In this document: positions 32,851 to 41,643 of the stretch, one piece after another
Layout of the letters: each line of letters opens with the position of its first letter
Numbering within the stretch: the stretch's first letter is position 1
Assembly: GCA_944322335.1 (NCBI GenBank)
Contig: CALUOU010000004.1
Coordinates: forward strand, 1-55,567
DNA length: 55,567 bases
Reading direction: 5' to 3'
From: an uncultured Bacteroides sp.
GTDB taxonomy: Bacteria > Bacteroidota > Bacteroidia > Bacteroidales > Bacteroidaceae
The notes under the pieces: model-generated
Database searches by the model: none
What the model was told of the DNA's origin: nothing
Seen by the model: the letters and a program-made list of their open reading frames with translations, nothing else
Made by a program: the position numbers and the translations under genes

Positions 32851-34629
32851 CTATGCGCCTTTGGTGACGAACATGGCCACGGAGGTTACGCCGACCGGCA
32901 CGTCCTCGCCCCGCAGGCGCATCAGCATGTCGCGCAAGGCCGGGGTGACCTCGTTGTGGTATCCGATGAGGGCGTTCCTGATCCGTCCCAGTCGCATCAG
33001 GCGGACGGTGTCGCGCATGCAAAGCTCCAATGCCCGGTCCTCGTCCCGCTCCGTGTAGGTGATGTTGTAGCCGTGGCAGCGCGTCCTCAGAGCCAGTGTC
33101 CCCGCCAATGTGTTGTGGGTGCTCTGCATGAAGAGCGTAGGGCTGAGGCCCTGTTCCCCTTCCCTGCATAGCTGCGTCAGGAACTTCTCGCTGTTTTCAA
33201 GCATGCCGTAAGTGGTCCCTATCAGTATGGCGTCGGGGGTCTCCACACCCGCCTCCCGCAAGGCGGAAAGCGAGGTCATCAGCGTGGCCTTCAGCAGGGG
33301 GCAGAGGCGGCGTGACTCCATGGGCGACATGAACTCCCGCAGGTTGTCCAGCGGCGCTTCGGGCGTGGACCGCACCTCGGACAGCACGGTGACGGCGGTG
33401 TGTGTGTCCTCCCGCAAAGCCCCGGACCTGCCCTCGACGCCAGTCCCTGGCAAGGAGAGTATCAGCGACGAGTCATTGCCTCCAAAGCCAAAGCTGTTGC
33501 ACATGACGTGTCGCAAGGCCACACCCTCCTGCCCCGTCGTAGGCCGTATGCCGTCCGCCATCGGACGTGTCCAGCCTATGTTGGCCGGGAGGAACCCCTC
33601 TGTCAATGCCAGCAGACTGATGACCGTCTCGATGCCTCCCGCCGCCGAGGTGGCATGTCCGGTAAAGCCTTTTGTGCTCGACACGGGAGGCAGGCCGTCC
33701 GTGAACACGCGCAAGAGAGCCGCGCTCTCGCTGGCGTCGTTGTTGACTGTTCCGGTGCCATGGGCGTTCACATAGTCTATCTCGTTTGCCGCCAGTCCGG
33801 CCATCTCCAACGCCTCCTTCATGGCCAGGAACGCTCCCTCTCCTTCGGGCGAGGAAGCCGTCTGATGGTAGGCGTCACAGCGGTTTCCATACCCGGACAG
33901 CACGGCCATCGGCTTTCCTCCCCTGCGCTCCACCGCAGCGGCGCTTTCCAGCACCACATAGCCTGCTCCCTCGCCCAGGTTCAGTCCCTGGCGGGTGGCG
34001 TCAAAAGGCCGGCAAGGCTCTGTGTCGAGTATCATCAGGCTGTGGAAGCCGTTGAGATGGAACAGGCTGAGCGCCTCGCTTCCCCCGGCTATCACCAGGT
34101 CGGCCTCGCCCGTCCTGATCAGGTTGGCTCCCACGATCATGGCATTCACAGCCGACGAACAGGCCGTCGAGACCGTGATCGTGCGCTCAGGAGAGACCCC
34201 CAGGCATCCGGCCATGCAGGCTGTTGTGGAGCCGGAGTCGTGTGTGTCCAGCAAAGGCAAGTGCCCGTCTCCCTCCAGCATGTCGAGGAAGTGCCGTTCG
34301 GTGCTGTCCATGCCTCCCACCGTCGTTCCTGAGACGAGGAAAGCGCCTTCAGCCGTGACACCGGCCTGCTCCAAAGCCTGCCTTGCGGCCCATATGCCCA
34401 TCAGTGCGGTGCGGTTGCAAGCCTTGCCTGCGGGGATCTGCAAGCGTTGGCGCATCTCTTCAGCGGTCATCCTCACTTCTCCGCAAGGCAGTTCGCGGTG
34501 GGCCGTGGGGAGCAGTCTGGGAGGCGTTATGCCGGATCTCCGCTCCGACAGGGCTTTCCTGACTTCCGCCAGGCTCTCCCCGATCGCCGAGAGTATGCCT
34601 GCCCCTGTGATGTAAACCGTCGCGCTCAT
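32851..34629 (-). CDS. Beta-ketoacyl synthase fused to a chain-length-factor-like domain
   Basis: 592 residues. Residues 1-395 form a complete ketosynthase with the triad Cys157 (STACSSAV), His290 (NAHGTGT) and His325 (GFTGHATSAAGG) and the conserved Lys320. Residues about 415-592 are a second, ketosynthase-like domain without active-site cysteine (ILIGTTYGML, SPTLFMQSTHNTLAG, GYNITYTERDED), matching the chain-length-factor type (PF13723). It should elongate the polyene with malonyl-ACP. In the best-known polyene clusters the synthase and the chain-length factor are separate proteins, so this is a natural fusion. Four-base overlap with the upstream carrier-protein gene. Confidence 0.9.
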   Translation of the reverse strand: MSATVYITGAGILSAIGESLAEVRKALSERRSGITPPRLLPTAHRELPCGEVRMTAEEMRQRLQIPAGKACNRTALMGIWAARQALEQAGVTAEGAFLVSGTTVGGMDSTERHFLDMLEGDGHLPLLDTHDSGSTTACMAGCLGVSPERTITVSTACSSAVNAMIVGANLIRTGEADLVIAGGSEALSLFHLNGFHSLMILDTEPCRPFDATRQGLNLGEGAGYVVLESAAAVERRGGKPMAVLSGYGNRCDAYHQTASSPEGEGAFLAMKEALEMAGLAANEIDYVNAHGTGTVNNDASESAALLRVFTDGLPPVSSTKGFTGHATSAAGGIETVISLLALTEGFLPANIGWTRPMADGIRPTTGQEGVALRHVMCNSFGFGGNDSSLILSLPGTGVEGRSGALREDTHTAVTVLSEVRSTPEAPLDNLREFMSPMESRRLCPLLKATLMTSLSALREAGVETPDAILIGTTYGMLENSEKFLTQLCREGEQGLSPTLFMQSTHNTLAGTLALRTRCHGYNITYTERDEDRALELCMRDTVRLMRLGRIRNALIGYHNEVTPALRDMLMRLRGEDVPVGVTSVAMFVTKGA

Positions 34630-34883
34630 TTGGTGCGGTGTGCGGCAATGTAACGGGCCATGGTGCCCACCGACTTAAAGATGGCCTTGCCTTCCGAGGG
34701 GTCACTCAGCCTGATGCCGTACTTCTTCTCCAGCATCACGATCAGCTCCAAGGCATCGATGGAGTCCAGCCCAAGCCCTTCTCCGAAGAGAGGATCCTCG
34801 GTCTCGATGTCTTCAGGCTTAAGCTCTTCCAGGTTCAACACTCTTATGATCTCTTGTTTCAATTCCTGTATCAGTTCTTCCAT
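34626..34883 (-). CDS. Acyl carrier protein of the polyene synthase
   Basis: 85 residues, acidic. The phosphopantetheine site is Ser41 in GLGLDSIDALEL, a standard type II carrier motif, and the C-terminus (IFKSVGTMARYIAAHRTK) forms the last helix. It lies between the two ketosynthase-fusion genes and overlaps the second by four bases, so it is probably the main elongation carrier. A leader with the dispersed TTAGTGATTAG repeat precedes it. It must be charged by a phosphopantetheinyl transferase, none of which is seen in the window. Confidence 0.92.
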   Translation of the reverse strand: MEELIQELKQEIIRVLNLEELKPEDIETEDPLFGEGLGLDSIDALELIVMLEKKYGIRLSDPSEGKAIFKSVGTMARYIAAHRTK

Positions 34884-34896
34884 AATAAATATTGTT

Positions 34897-34921
34897 TTAG
34901 TGATTAGTGGTTAGCGATTAG
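34897..34921. repeat. TTAGTGATT-type repeat, copy 2
   Basis: Three linked units, TTAGTGAT, TAGTGGT and TAGCGAT, run through this gap. They encode the C-terminal residues (LIANH) and stop codon of the upstream ketosynthase gene on the minus strand. Confidence 0.8.
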
Positions 34922-36658
34922 TATGCACATCTCCGCTTCAAAATGCTCAGCATCGTCCACGTTGATCCATCCTCCCAACACACTTCGCGTGCCGGGAGAG
35001 CGCAGCGCCTGACGCAACAAGGTCTCCACTCCTTCCGAAGAAGGCTGTGCCAGATAGACGGTCTCGCCATGCCAACGGTTGCGGATGGCAATCTCTCCGG
35101 TCACGATGTTGGGCAAGGTATAAATAAAGGCGGAAGGGCTGGGATAGTAATCACCGGCATGGGAGATGGTCTGCTGATAGGCTTGGTCGGCACAGACGGA
35201 GGCGGTCCTCCCCACCAACACGACAGCCCGGTCTTCACATTCCGCGAATCTCGTCACACCTTCTTCCCGCGCTTCCGCCTCAAGCAAAAGCTCCGAAGCC
35301 ACAAACCCCAACTTGCTCAGAGGATCCATCTTGTGGAACTTCGGGTAGTCCTTTATATGCGTATAATACAAAGCGTCAGGCAAGAGCCTTTCCCGAAGCT
35401 CCACCGGCACCTTCTGTCCGTCCACCACCGCCTCATGGGGGGTCAGACGGACGGTATGGGTGACGGTGACGGTTGCCGGACACGCAGTCTCTATGGCGGC
35501 CTGTCCGCCACAGGTCTCCTTGCCGAAGAGCAGAGCGGCGTTCCCTCCCCCGAAACCGGACATCATCTTCAGGAACGCGGTCCCATGAGCCGGACGGCTC
35601 TGAGCTGAAACGCTGACCTTGCGGCTCACGCCCAACGACTCAAAGCCCTTGGTGGCCGGGACCGTGCCATCTTCCAAAGCCTCCATGGAGATCAGGGTCT
35701 CTACTACCCCTGCGGCTCCCATCGTATGCCCTATGTAGCCTTTCAGTCCGAATGCCGGCACATTTCCCATGCCCGCCCGGTCGAGTGCCACAGCCTCCAT
35801 TTCGTCATTGAACATCGTTGCTGTGCCGTGCAGACTGACAAAAGCCAGCTCATTCCTGCCACAACGGCCTGCCACTTGCCGCAAAGCCCGATAAGCGCCC
35901 TCAGCCGTTTTGGAAGGGCCGGACAAATGCCAGGCATCGTTACGCACGGCGCCTGCCTTCAGACACCAGCGTTCCTCCTCCCGGCCGGCATCCTCCAGAC
36001 GGGCATAGACGATGCAGGCGGCCGCCTCTCCTAAGTTCAGTCCCGTCCGGTCTTCGTCAAACGGACGGCACCGGCTGTCCGACAAAGCCTTGAGCGACTG
36101 GAATCCGCTGACGATAAACGGCGAGAGCACGTCAGCCCCCACCACGGCCACCTGGTCATAGCGTCCTGACCGCAAAGCGCGGACGGCTTCCAACTGTGCG
36201 CTCAGCCCGGAGATGCAGGCGTTGCACACCACCAGCGGGTCATTGGGATTATGAAACCAGCGGGTCACCTGCCGGGCTGCTTCCGTCACTTTCCAACGTC
36301 CCGAAGGATAAGCCGCCGCACACCGCCCGTCCAGCAGTTCCACGTTTCCTTTGGTCGTCGCCACCACAAACAGCAGGCGAGGACTGTCCGCACGGATACC
36401 TGTTCCCTGCAGGGCGCGTGCCGCCGCCAAGATGGCCATTTGTTCAAAGCGGGTATGCTGTGTGAGGGAAATCCCCGTCTCCTCACAGGCACGGGTCAGC
36501 GTTCCACCGTCCATGACCGACGCCACAAACGGTTCCGGCAGTCCGCCCCATCCTTCATGCAGGCAAAGGCTGGTCCTGCCTTCCTTCACGCACCGGTAAT
36601 TGGCCCGTGTCCCCAAAGCCAAAGGAGAGACGGTGTAGTCAGCAATTCTCGCAATCAT
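34904..36658 (-). CDS. Beta-ketoacyl synthase with C-terminal ketosynthase-like (CLF-type) domain
   Basis: 584 residues with the start at 36658, which overlaps the thioesterase stop by four bases; the ATG at 36715 lies inside that gene. The first domain (1-405) has Cys148 (NACISG), His277 (LHGTAT), Lys306 and His311 (GYIGHTMGAAG), so it is catalytically complete although its N-terminus (MIARIADYTVSPLALG) differs from ordinary FabF. The second domain (about 430-584) is a partial ketosynthase fold with no cysteine in place (KMDPLSKLGFVASELL, SPSAFIYTLPNIVTGEIAIR). It is the second KS-plus-CLF-like fusion in the cluster; one may start and one extend the chain. The last residues come from a dispersed repeat. 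Confidence 0.88.
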   Translation of the reverse strand: MIARIADYTVSPLALGTRANYRCVKEGRTSLCLHEGWGGLPEPFVASVMDGGTLTRACEETGISLTQHTRFEQMAILAAARALQGTGIRADSPRLLFVVATTKGNVELLDGRCAAAYPSGRWKVTEAARQVTRWFHNPNDPLVVCNACISGLSAQLEAVRALRSGRYDQVAVVGADVLSPFIVSGFQSLKALSDSRCRPFDEDRTGLNLGEAAACIVYARLEDAGREEERWCLKAGAVRNDAWHLSGPSKTAEGAYRALRQVAGRCGRNELAFVSLHGTATMFNDEMEAVALDRAGMGNVPAFGLKGYIGHTMGAAGVVETLISMEALEDGTVPATKGFESLGVSRKVSVSAQSRPAHGTAFLKMMSGFGGGNAALLFGKETCGGQAAIETACPATVTVTHTVRLTPHEAVVDGQKVPVELRERLLPDALYYTHIKDYPKFHKMDPLSKLGFVASELLLEAEAREEGVTRFAECEDRAVVLVGRTASVCADQAYQQTISHAGDYYPSPSAFIYTLPNIVTGEIAIRNRWHGETVYLAQPSSEGVETLLRQALRSPGTRSVLGGWINVDDAEHFEAEMCILIANH

Positions 36659-37077
36659 GGTCTCTCCTCCAGCCATTGTCTTTTCCATGCCTCGTAAAAC
36701 GGCGGATTGAACCACAGCAGCCTGTACTTGGTGTCGGTAAACACCTGCACACTGTGTCCCGTGGCCAGCAGGCTGCCATCGGCCGTGTCACGAATCTCGT
36801 AGTCAAACACGATCTTGGCCGCATCTGTGGGACAATAGGTGATGGTCATCGTGGGCTTCATCCCGTAGAACAAAGGCTTCTTGTAATGGAAAGTCAGCTC
36901 CACCAGCGGCGCGAAACATCCGTTACGGAAAATCTCCTGATAGCTCAGGCCATATTTCCTGCCAAAGGCTTCACGCGCGTCCTCGAAATAAAGAGGATAC
37001 GACCCGTGCCACACCACGTTCATCGAGTCCACCTCGCTGAAGCGTATTTCAAACGTTATGCTTTCTGTCAGTTTCAT
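36655..37077 (-). CDS. Hotdog thioesterase (4HBT/YbgC type)
   Basis: 140 residues with the 4-hydroxybenzoyl-CoA thioesterase motif: RFSEVDSMNVVWHGSYPLYFEDAREAF, with the catalytic Asp17 and His24. It should hydrolyse acyl-ACP or acyl-CoA thioesters, either to release product or to remove wrong intermediates. The counterpart in known polyene clusters is the ApeK thioesterase, which is reported to bind carrier proteins. It is coupled by four-base overlaps to both the dehydratase upstream and the ketosynthase downstream, so strict co-expression is expected. Confidence 0.88.
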   Translation of the reverse strand: MKLTESITFEIRFSEVDSMNVVWHGSYPLYFEDAREAFGRKYGLSYQEIFRNGCFAPLVELTFHYKKPLFYGMKPTMTITYCPTDAAKIVFDYEIRDTADGSLLATGHSVQVFTDTKYRLLWFNPPFYEAWKRQWLEERP

Positions 37078-37502
37078 TGGATAGCGATTTTCATTCCTGC
37101 CGTAGCGATCACCTCCTCCCCCACACGAATCTCCACATCGGCCAAGGTCACGCCGAACACTTCCTCCCTGACCGTCATCGTCGTGTCCAGCCTTTCGCCC
37201 GTCAAGGGCTCTCTCCGGACATGCAGCTTGCTGACAGCCCCTATCACCCCCACTCTCACGGGCAACCCACTCACCAGATTATAATAGCCTAACCTGGCCG
37301 CACAGGTCTGAGCCATGTTCTCCACCAGCCCCGTGGCCAGCATCCGCCCATTCTCCACAAAGAGATTGTCTTCCCTCACGGTGAGACAGGTCTTTGCGGA
37401 AGTCTCGTCGTAATGCGTCAGCCGGTCTATCAGGACAAAAGGCGGACGCTGAGGCAGAATGTCCAGCGGGCTTATGTCCAAAAGTCGTAGAAATTGAACC
37501 AT
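37074..37502 (-). CDS. FabZ-like hotdog dehydratase subunit lacking the catalytic His (ApeP-like)
   Basis: 142 residues. The start LPQRPPFVLIDRL is the FabZ/ApeP N-terminal signature. The acidic catalytic residue is present as Glu61 in LVENMAQ, which matches IIEAMAQ of FabZ. The preceding GHFPG loop that normally carries the catalytic histidine is missing and shortened (NGRMLATG). The defect is complementary to the dehydratase at 31041-31430, so the two should form a heterodimer with one working site, as reported for ApeI:ApeP. Its start overlaps the lipid-A-type acyltransferase gene by 31 bases. Confidence 0.85.
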   Translation of the reverse strand: MVQFLRLLDISPLDILPQRPPFVLIDRLTHYDETSAKTCLTVREDNLFVENGRMLATGLVENMAQTCAARLGYYNLVSGLPVRVGVIGAVSKLHVRREPLTGERLDTTMTVREEVFGVTLADVEIRVGEEVIATAGMKIAIQ

Positions 37503-38365
37503 TGTGTAGGATATTGTTTAATGATGTTTTCCAATACGTTTGCATAATTCCGGCAAAGCTCCTGAGGCGACCTGCCTTCCAGCCTGCGGAGATGGATCTT
37601 ATAAGACTTCACTCCAGCTTTCATCACGAATACGGCCAGCATCGGCACCTCATACTGAGAAGCCAAAGCAAAGGGACCCAACGGGAACCGGGCTTCAGCG
37701 CCCAAGAACACGCAAGCCACACCCTTTGGAGATCCGAAGATGCGGTCGCCCGGCATGCTGACGATGTTATGGGTCCGCATCGCCTCGCTCAGGGCAAACA
37801 CGTGGGACATATCCCGGCCTACCGGTATGATACGTACGCCATGACCGGCAAACATTCTGGCACGGCTCTGCATCACGGTTTCCGTTTCCCCTCCAAAGAC
37901 CAAGGCGTTGCAGGTCTTGTTTTTAAAGGTCAGCGAATAGCCGGCCATCTCATAATTGCCCACATGCGAGCTGAGCATCACGAACCCCCGCTCGCCCGCC
38001 TCCAGCCTGTCAAAGACTTCCTGAGCGTCCACCTCCATCTTGAACCGGTGTCCGGCATATGCGGCAAAACGATCCACAATGACCTGCCCGAAACGGAAAT
38101 GGTTGAGGTAGACATATCCGAACGCTTTCCATGGATTCATGGCAAACCGCCTGCGGTAAAACCGATAGCTGGCCAGATAGCCCTTTCGCGCAAACAACAT
38201 GTAAAAAGGAACCATCCACCCCATGCACCAATAAGGCACATAAAGCGAACAGTGCCGGAACCACCTTACCAACAAACGCTGCATCCGGGGAGTTCCGCCT
38301 GTCGTCCCTTTCCACTTGTCGTGCTCAGGCTCATTTTCCGCCCACTTTTGTCTCAATGTAGTCAC
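37472..38365 (-). CDS. Lipid A biosynthesis (LpxL/HtrB-type) acyltransferase of the cluster
   Basis: 297 residues. The LpxL signature SSHVGNYEMAG (His-x4-Glu) and later GDRIFGSPKGVACVFLG identify the family; an N-terminal membrane segment (YWCMGWMVPFYMLF) anchors it in the inner membrane. Family members use acyl-ACP as donor. Here the acceptor is probably the polyene lipid or its sugar, not lipid A, because the gene is embedded in the cluster between a carrier protein (35-base overlap) and a dehydratase (31-base overlap). The start at 38365 fits the conserved N-terminal KWKGTTGG. Confidence 0.88.
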   Translation of the reverse strand: MTTLRQKWAENEPEHDKWKGTTGGTPRMQRLLVRWFRHCSLYVPYWCMGWMVPFYMLFARKGYLASYRFYRRRFAMNPWKAFGYVYLNHFRFGQVIVDRFAAYAGHRFKMEVDAQEVFDRLEAGERGFVMLSSHVGNYEMAGYSLTFKNKTCNALVFGGETETVMQSRARMFAGHGVRIIPVGRDMSHVFALSEAMRTHNIVSMPGDRIFGSPKGVACVFLGAEARFPLGPFALASQYEVPMLAVFVMKAGVKSYKIHLRRLEGRSPQELCRNYANVLENIIKQYPTQWFNFYDFWT

Positions 38366-38579
38366 AGAATTTGCTGAACGTATCTACTCCCTGCATTTCC
38401 TCAGGCTTGAGTTTGAATCCGAAATTCTTTTCCACAATCACCACAATATCCACAAAGTCCAGTGAGTCAATGCCCATATCTTCCTTCAGTCTGGCATCGG
38501 GTGTGATCTTGTCTTCATCTATTTCCAAATCCTCTATGAGGAAATTACGTACCTTTTCTTCGATTTCTGTTCTATTCAT
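38331..38579 (-). CDS. Acyl carrier protein
   Basis: 82 residues, strongly acidic, with the phosphopantetheine site Ser39 in MGIDSLDFVD and a helical C-terminus ending in IETKVGGK. Of the three carrier proteins in the cluster this is the most like ordinary fatty-acid ACP. It overlaps the LpxL-type acyltransferase gene, so it may be the donor carrier for that enzyme. A TTAGTGA-type repeat lies in its leader. Confidence 0.92.
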   Translation of the reverse strand: MNRTEIEEKVRNFLIEDLEIDEDKITPDARLKEDMGIDSLDFVDIVVIVEKNFGFKLKPEEMQGVDTFSKFCDYIETKVGGK

Positions 38580-38590
38580 AAGTTCTCTAA

Positions 38591-38615
38591 TGTTTAATGA
38601 TAAGTGTTTAGTGAC
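38591..38615. repeat. TTAGTGATT-type repeat, copy 3 (diverged)
   Basis: TGTTTAATGATAAGTGTTTAGTGAC contains two degenerate units of the dispersed repeat and lies between the methyltransferase and carrier-protein genes. Confidence 0.55.
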
Positions 38616-38630
38616 TTTTGATCCCCCCCT

Positions 38631-39734
38631 CTAAACAAGTCTGCATACCAGCAGGCTGTGTCCGTGCCCCAGTCCGTCGCAGATCCGTTCCACTTCCATT
38701 CCGGCCTTCTGTATGCAAGCACACAAGTCCTCAGTATGATACATTTTGCTGTTTCCGTTGGCTATGGCCGCAAAGTAAAGCGATGTCATGGTCAGAGCCA
38801 TGGCAGCCGGTTCGTATTTCTGTCTGTCCCACAGGGTCTCCATGATATAAAGGCGGGAATCCGGCGTCATGGCCTCACACGTCTTCCGCAGGATGTCCAC
38901 GATCTGCTCCATGCTGAAACAGTCCAAGAACTGGCTCATCCACACCGCATCCGCTTTCTGCCCGGCAGGGAAACGGGAATCACGGTCTAACAGATTCATG
39001 CCATATCCCTCAATGCGCTCCGCGCCAGGCTTTCCGGCCACTTGTTCCCGCATCATTTCTATCTGTTGGGGCAGGTCAAGGATGGTGACACGCACTTCCG
39101 GGTCATGTTCCACACAGCGCAAGGCCCAACGGCCCGTGTTTCCTCCCACATCAAACAAGACACGCGGACGACGGGCGCCGAACACAATGTCCAACGCCTC
39201 GTCAAAGGAATGGTCGCTATAAAAATGGTCGAAACCGAGCCAAGACCTCTTCACCTGTTCCGGCAGACGGGAAAGCCCCTCGTACACCGTAGGCCAGTCG
39301 CCAAAATGGCGCAAGCCTTCCGGACGGCCTTCCGCCAAGGACTCTTCCAGCCGGAACCACCCTTCGTAGTTCACGTCATGATTGAAATCCATGTCCACCT
39401 GCGTAGCCTGGTCTATCAGCAGAAACCATCCCGTCTTGCCCAGCCTATACCGGCCGGTCTCCAGATCCACTTTCACTGTTCCGATGCACAACGAGGCTTC
39501 CAGCAGACATTTCACCGCATAGCCGCTCCTTCCGCTGCGCTCCGCAATCTCTTCCCTTGTCAGCCCTTCATCGCTCTGGCGCAGCATCTCCAAGATGCCC
39601 CACTTCCACATAACGCGGGTGGCCTGGAAAACGGCCGGTCCCCAAGCAATGAACTGCGCCCTTAGCTGCGCTTCATGGGCGGAGAGATTGTCGGCCGTAT
39701 AAGCTTTCTGTAAAACAGGGTTCAGCTCCATCAT
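38631..39734 (-). CDS. SAM-dependent O-/C-methyltransferase (PF00891 type) of the cluster
   Basis: 367 residues. An N-terminal winged-helix dimerisation domain (about 35-110: WGILEMLRQSDEGLTREEIAERSGRS) precedes a Rossmann methyltransferase domain whose SAM loop is LFDVGGNTGRWAL near residue 195. Later segments, DAVWMSQFLDCFSMEQ and LYIMETLWDRQK, match acetylserotonin/polyketide O-methyltransferases. In polyene pathways a methyltransferase modifies the aromatic head group, which is the likely role here. Its ATG overlaps the stop of the exported unknown gene by four bases. Confidence 0.85.
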   Translation of the reverse strand: MMELNPVLQKAYTADNLSAHEAQLRAQFIAWGPAVFQATRVMWKWGILEMLRQSDEGLTREEIAERSGRSGYAVKCLLEASLCIGTVKVDLETGRYRLGKTGWFLLIDQATQVDMDFNHDVNYEGWFRLEESLAEGRPEGLRHFGDWPTVYEGLSRLPEQVKRSWLGFDHFYSDHSFDEALDIVFGARRPRVLFDVGGNTGRWALRCVEHDPEVRVTILDLPQQIEMMREQVAGKPGAERIEGYGMNLLDRDSRFPAGQKADAVWMSQFLDCFSMEQIVDILRKTCEAMTPDSRLYIMETLWDRQKYEPAAMALTMTSLYFAAIANGNSKMYHTEDLCACIQKAGMEVERICDGLGHGHSLLVCRLV

Positions 39735-40300
39735 TTCACCGCTTTCAGGAGCTCATCGGCCAGGTAACGATACACGCTGATGGCGCGCGCACGGAACGTC
39801 GGCGAGAGCAACCCCTTCACTTTCTCAAACTCAAACTCACAGACGGCCTCGCCCGTAGCATTGTCTATCAGCTGCATGGTGCCTTCAATCTGAGCGCCTC
39901 CGGCCTTTTTGCTCATGCCCCAAATCATGCCGCCCGCATTGCCCACATTCATCTTTGTGACCTTGATCTTCAGGGTGTATTCGGCATCGTCAGCCTGGTC
40001 AGCCATGGTCATCTGAATGGCTTTTTTCTTCTTCTCGTTAAAATAAGTGGTAAAGCTCAGGTGTGCGCGATCCAAGTCTTCCACAAACTTCTGATACTCT
40101 TCTTCACCCTTGCTGGTGTAGTACACATCGGCCGTCTGATCCCTGCGGTCAATCATCGTCTTATGATCATCGATCACAACCACAGCAGTCGCCTCAACAT
40201 GAAAAATGTCCTTGTCCCCTTTAACAAGTTTCACACGGTCGGCAGCTTGTGCCACGACCACCCCCATCAGGATGGCCATCATACAGATAAGTCGTTTCAT
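39731..40300 (-). CDS. Exported protein of unknown function in the polyene cluster
   Basis: 189 residues, not recognised as a named family. The signal peptide MKRLICMMAILMGVVVAQA is clear. The mature part is charged and of mixed helix/strand type, with IDDHKTMIDRRDQTADVYYT, MADQADDAEYTLKIKVTKMNVG and a C-terminal AVCEFEFEKVKGLLSP. This general pattern resembles periplasmic or outer-membrane-associated proteins of Bacteroidetes that estimate or bind lipids, but nothing catalytic is seen. It lies between the FabF-like gene and the methyltransferase gene (four-base overlap), so it belongs to the operon. Confidence 0.75.
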   Translation of the reverse strand: MKRLICMMAILMGVVVAQAADRVKLVKGDKDIFHVEATAVVVIDDHKTMIDRRDQTADVYYTSKGEEEYQKFVEDLDRAHLSFTTYFNEKKKKAIQMTMADQADDAEYTLKIKVTKMNVGNAGGMIWGMSKKAGGAQIEGTMQLIDNATGEAVCEFEFEKVKGLLSPTFRARAISVYRYLADELLKAVK

Positions 40301-40330
40301 TAGTGATTGGTGTTTAGTGATTAAGTATTT
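40300..40330. repeat. TTAGTGATT-type repeat, copy 4
   Basis: TTAGTGATTGG, TTTAGTGATTAAG and a tail follow one another immediately upstream of the ATG at 40300. The repeat fills most of the gap to the FabF-like gene. Confidence 0.75.
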
Positions 40331-40362
40331 ATGTTATTTCGTTTTTTGAGCCAACAAGTCCC

Positions 40363-41595
40363 TCATGGCTTCGCCAGCTTCCTTATGACCAGCGCACTGT
40401 TCGTCCCGCCGAATCCGAAGCTGTTGCTCAGGATCACGTCTAAAGGCGTATCTACGGTCTGTCTGGCCAGCTTCAGCCCCTCCGCATATTCATCGGGCTG
40501 TTCCAGGTTGATGTTGGGAGCCACGAAACTGTTTTTCATCATGAGGATGGAATACACCAGCTCGCTCGCTCCCGCCATCCAGCACTCATGACCGGTCATG
40601 GACTTGGTGGAACTGATCCAGGCGCGCGTTCCTCCGAACATCTGCCTCAAAGCCTTTGCCTCAAACATGTCTCCCTGAGGCGTAGAGGTGGCGTGCGCGT
40701 TGATGTAGTCCACATCGTCCGGTGTCAGTCCGGCATCATTCAAGGCACGGGCCATGGCGGTCACACACCCCACATTGTCCGGCTGGGAGATGCCTCCTCC
40801 ATTGCTGGAAAACCCATAGCCTGCCACTTCACACAAGATCTCGGCTCCGCGCGCCACAGCATGGTCATAGTCTTCCAGCACCAATGCGGCCGCTCCGCCG
40901 CTGGGCACCAGCCCGTCACGATCCTTGTCAAACGGACGGCTGGCCTTGGCAGGCTCGTCCATACGGATGGAGAATGTGCGCAACGCGTCGAAAGAAGCCA
41001 TTGAATAATAATTGGTTTCCTGCGCTCCTCCGCAGAGCACCATATCCTGCAGACCTTGCTTGATGAGCATGTAGCCGATGCCTACAGCATGACTGCCGCT
41101 GGCACAAGCCGCACTAATGGTGAAGTTCACTCCCCGCAGACGGAAGATGGTGCTCAAGTTCATATTTACAGTGGAGTTCATGGACTGAAACACCAAGCCA
41201 TAGCCCAGCATGGCCGTGTCATGCTTCTCGTCCATAATCCGGGCAGACTCCACTACAGGCTTTGCCGACGAATCGTTGCCGAAGATGCAGCCCACCTCGT
41301 TCTCAGTCAGGTAATCAGCATCCACTTTCGCCCCCTTCAGCGCCTGCCTGGCGGCCATGAAAGCATACTCCGCCTCTTCCGACATGCCCGCCCGGATGTG
41401 TCTGTCCAAGTCTTTTTTCGTCAACACTGGTTTCGGCACCATTCCCGTCAGTCCGGAACGGTATCCATATGCCAGCCGCTCCTCGTCCAGACCGATGCCC
41501 GACTTTCCTTCATACAATGCTTGTCTCACGGTTTCCAGATCTGTCCCTAAGCAGGACCATATCCCCATACCGGTGATCACTACTCTTCTTGCCAT
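40363..41595 (-). CDS. FabF-type beta-ketoacyl-ACP synthase of the cluster
   Basis: 410 residues, a classical FabF/KS II length. The N-terminus MARRVVITGMGIWSCLG is typical. The triad Cys164 (SAACASGSH), His301 (NAHATSTPQGD) and His336 (KSMTGHECWMAGA) is intact, with Lys331. It carries no extra domain, unlike the other two synthases of the cluster. Condenses malonyl-ACP with an acyl primer; its exact step is unknown. It follows fabG by 48 bases and probably shares its promoter. Confidence 0.93.
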   Translation of the reverse strand: MARRVVITGMGIWSCLGTDLETVRQALYEGKSGIGLDEERLAYGYRSGLTGMVPKPVLTKKDLDRHIRAGMSEEAEYAFMAARQALKGAKVDADYLTENEVGCIFGNDSSAKPVVESARIMDEKHDTAMLGYGLVFQSMNSTVNMNLSTIFRLRGVNFTISAACASGSHAVGIGYMLIKQGLQDMVLCGGAQETNYYSMASFDALRTFSIRMDEPAKASRPFDKDRDGLVPSGGAAALVLEDYDHAVARGAEILCEVAGYGFSSNGGGISQPDNVGCVTAMARALNDAGLTPDDVDYINAHATSTPQGDMFEAKALRQMFGGTRAWISSTKSMTGHECWMAGASELVYSILMMKNSFVAPNINLEQPDEYAEGLKLARQTVDTPLDVILSNSFGFGGTNSALVIRKLAKP

Positions 41596-41643
41596 TGTGT
41601 TCTTTTTCTCTCTTCTACTTTTTTTATATATGCCTTACTTTTT

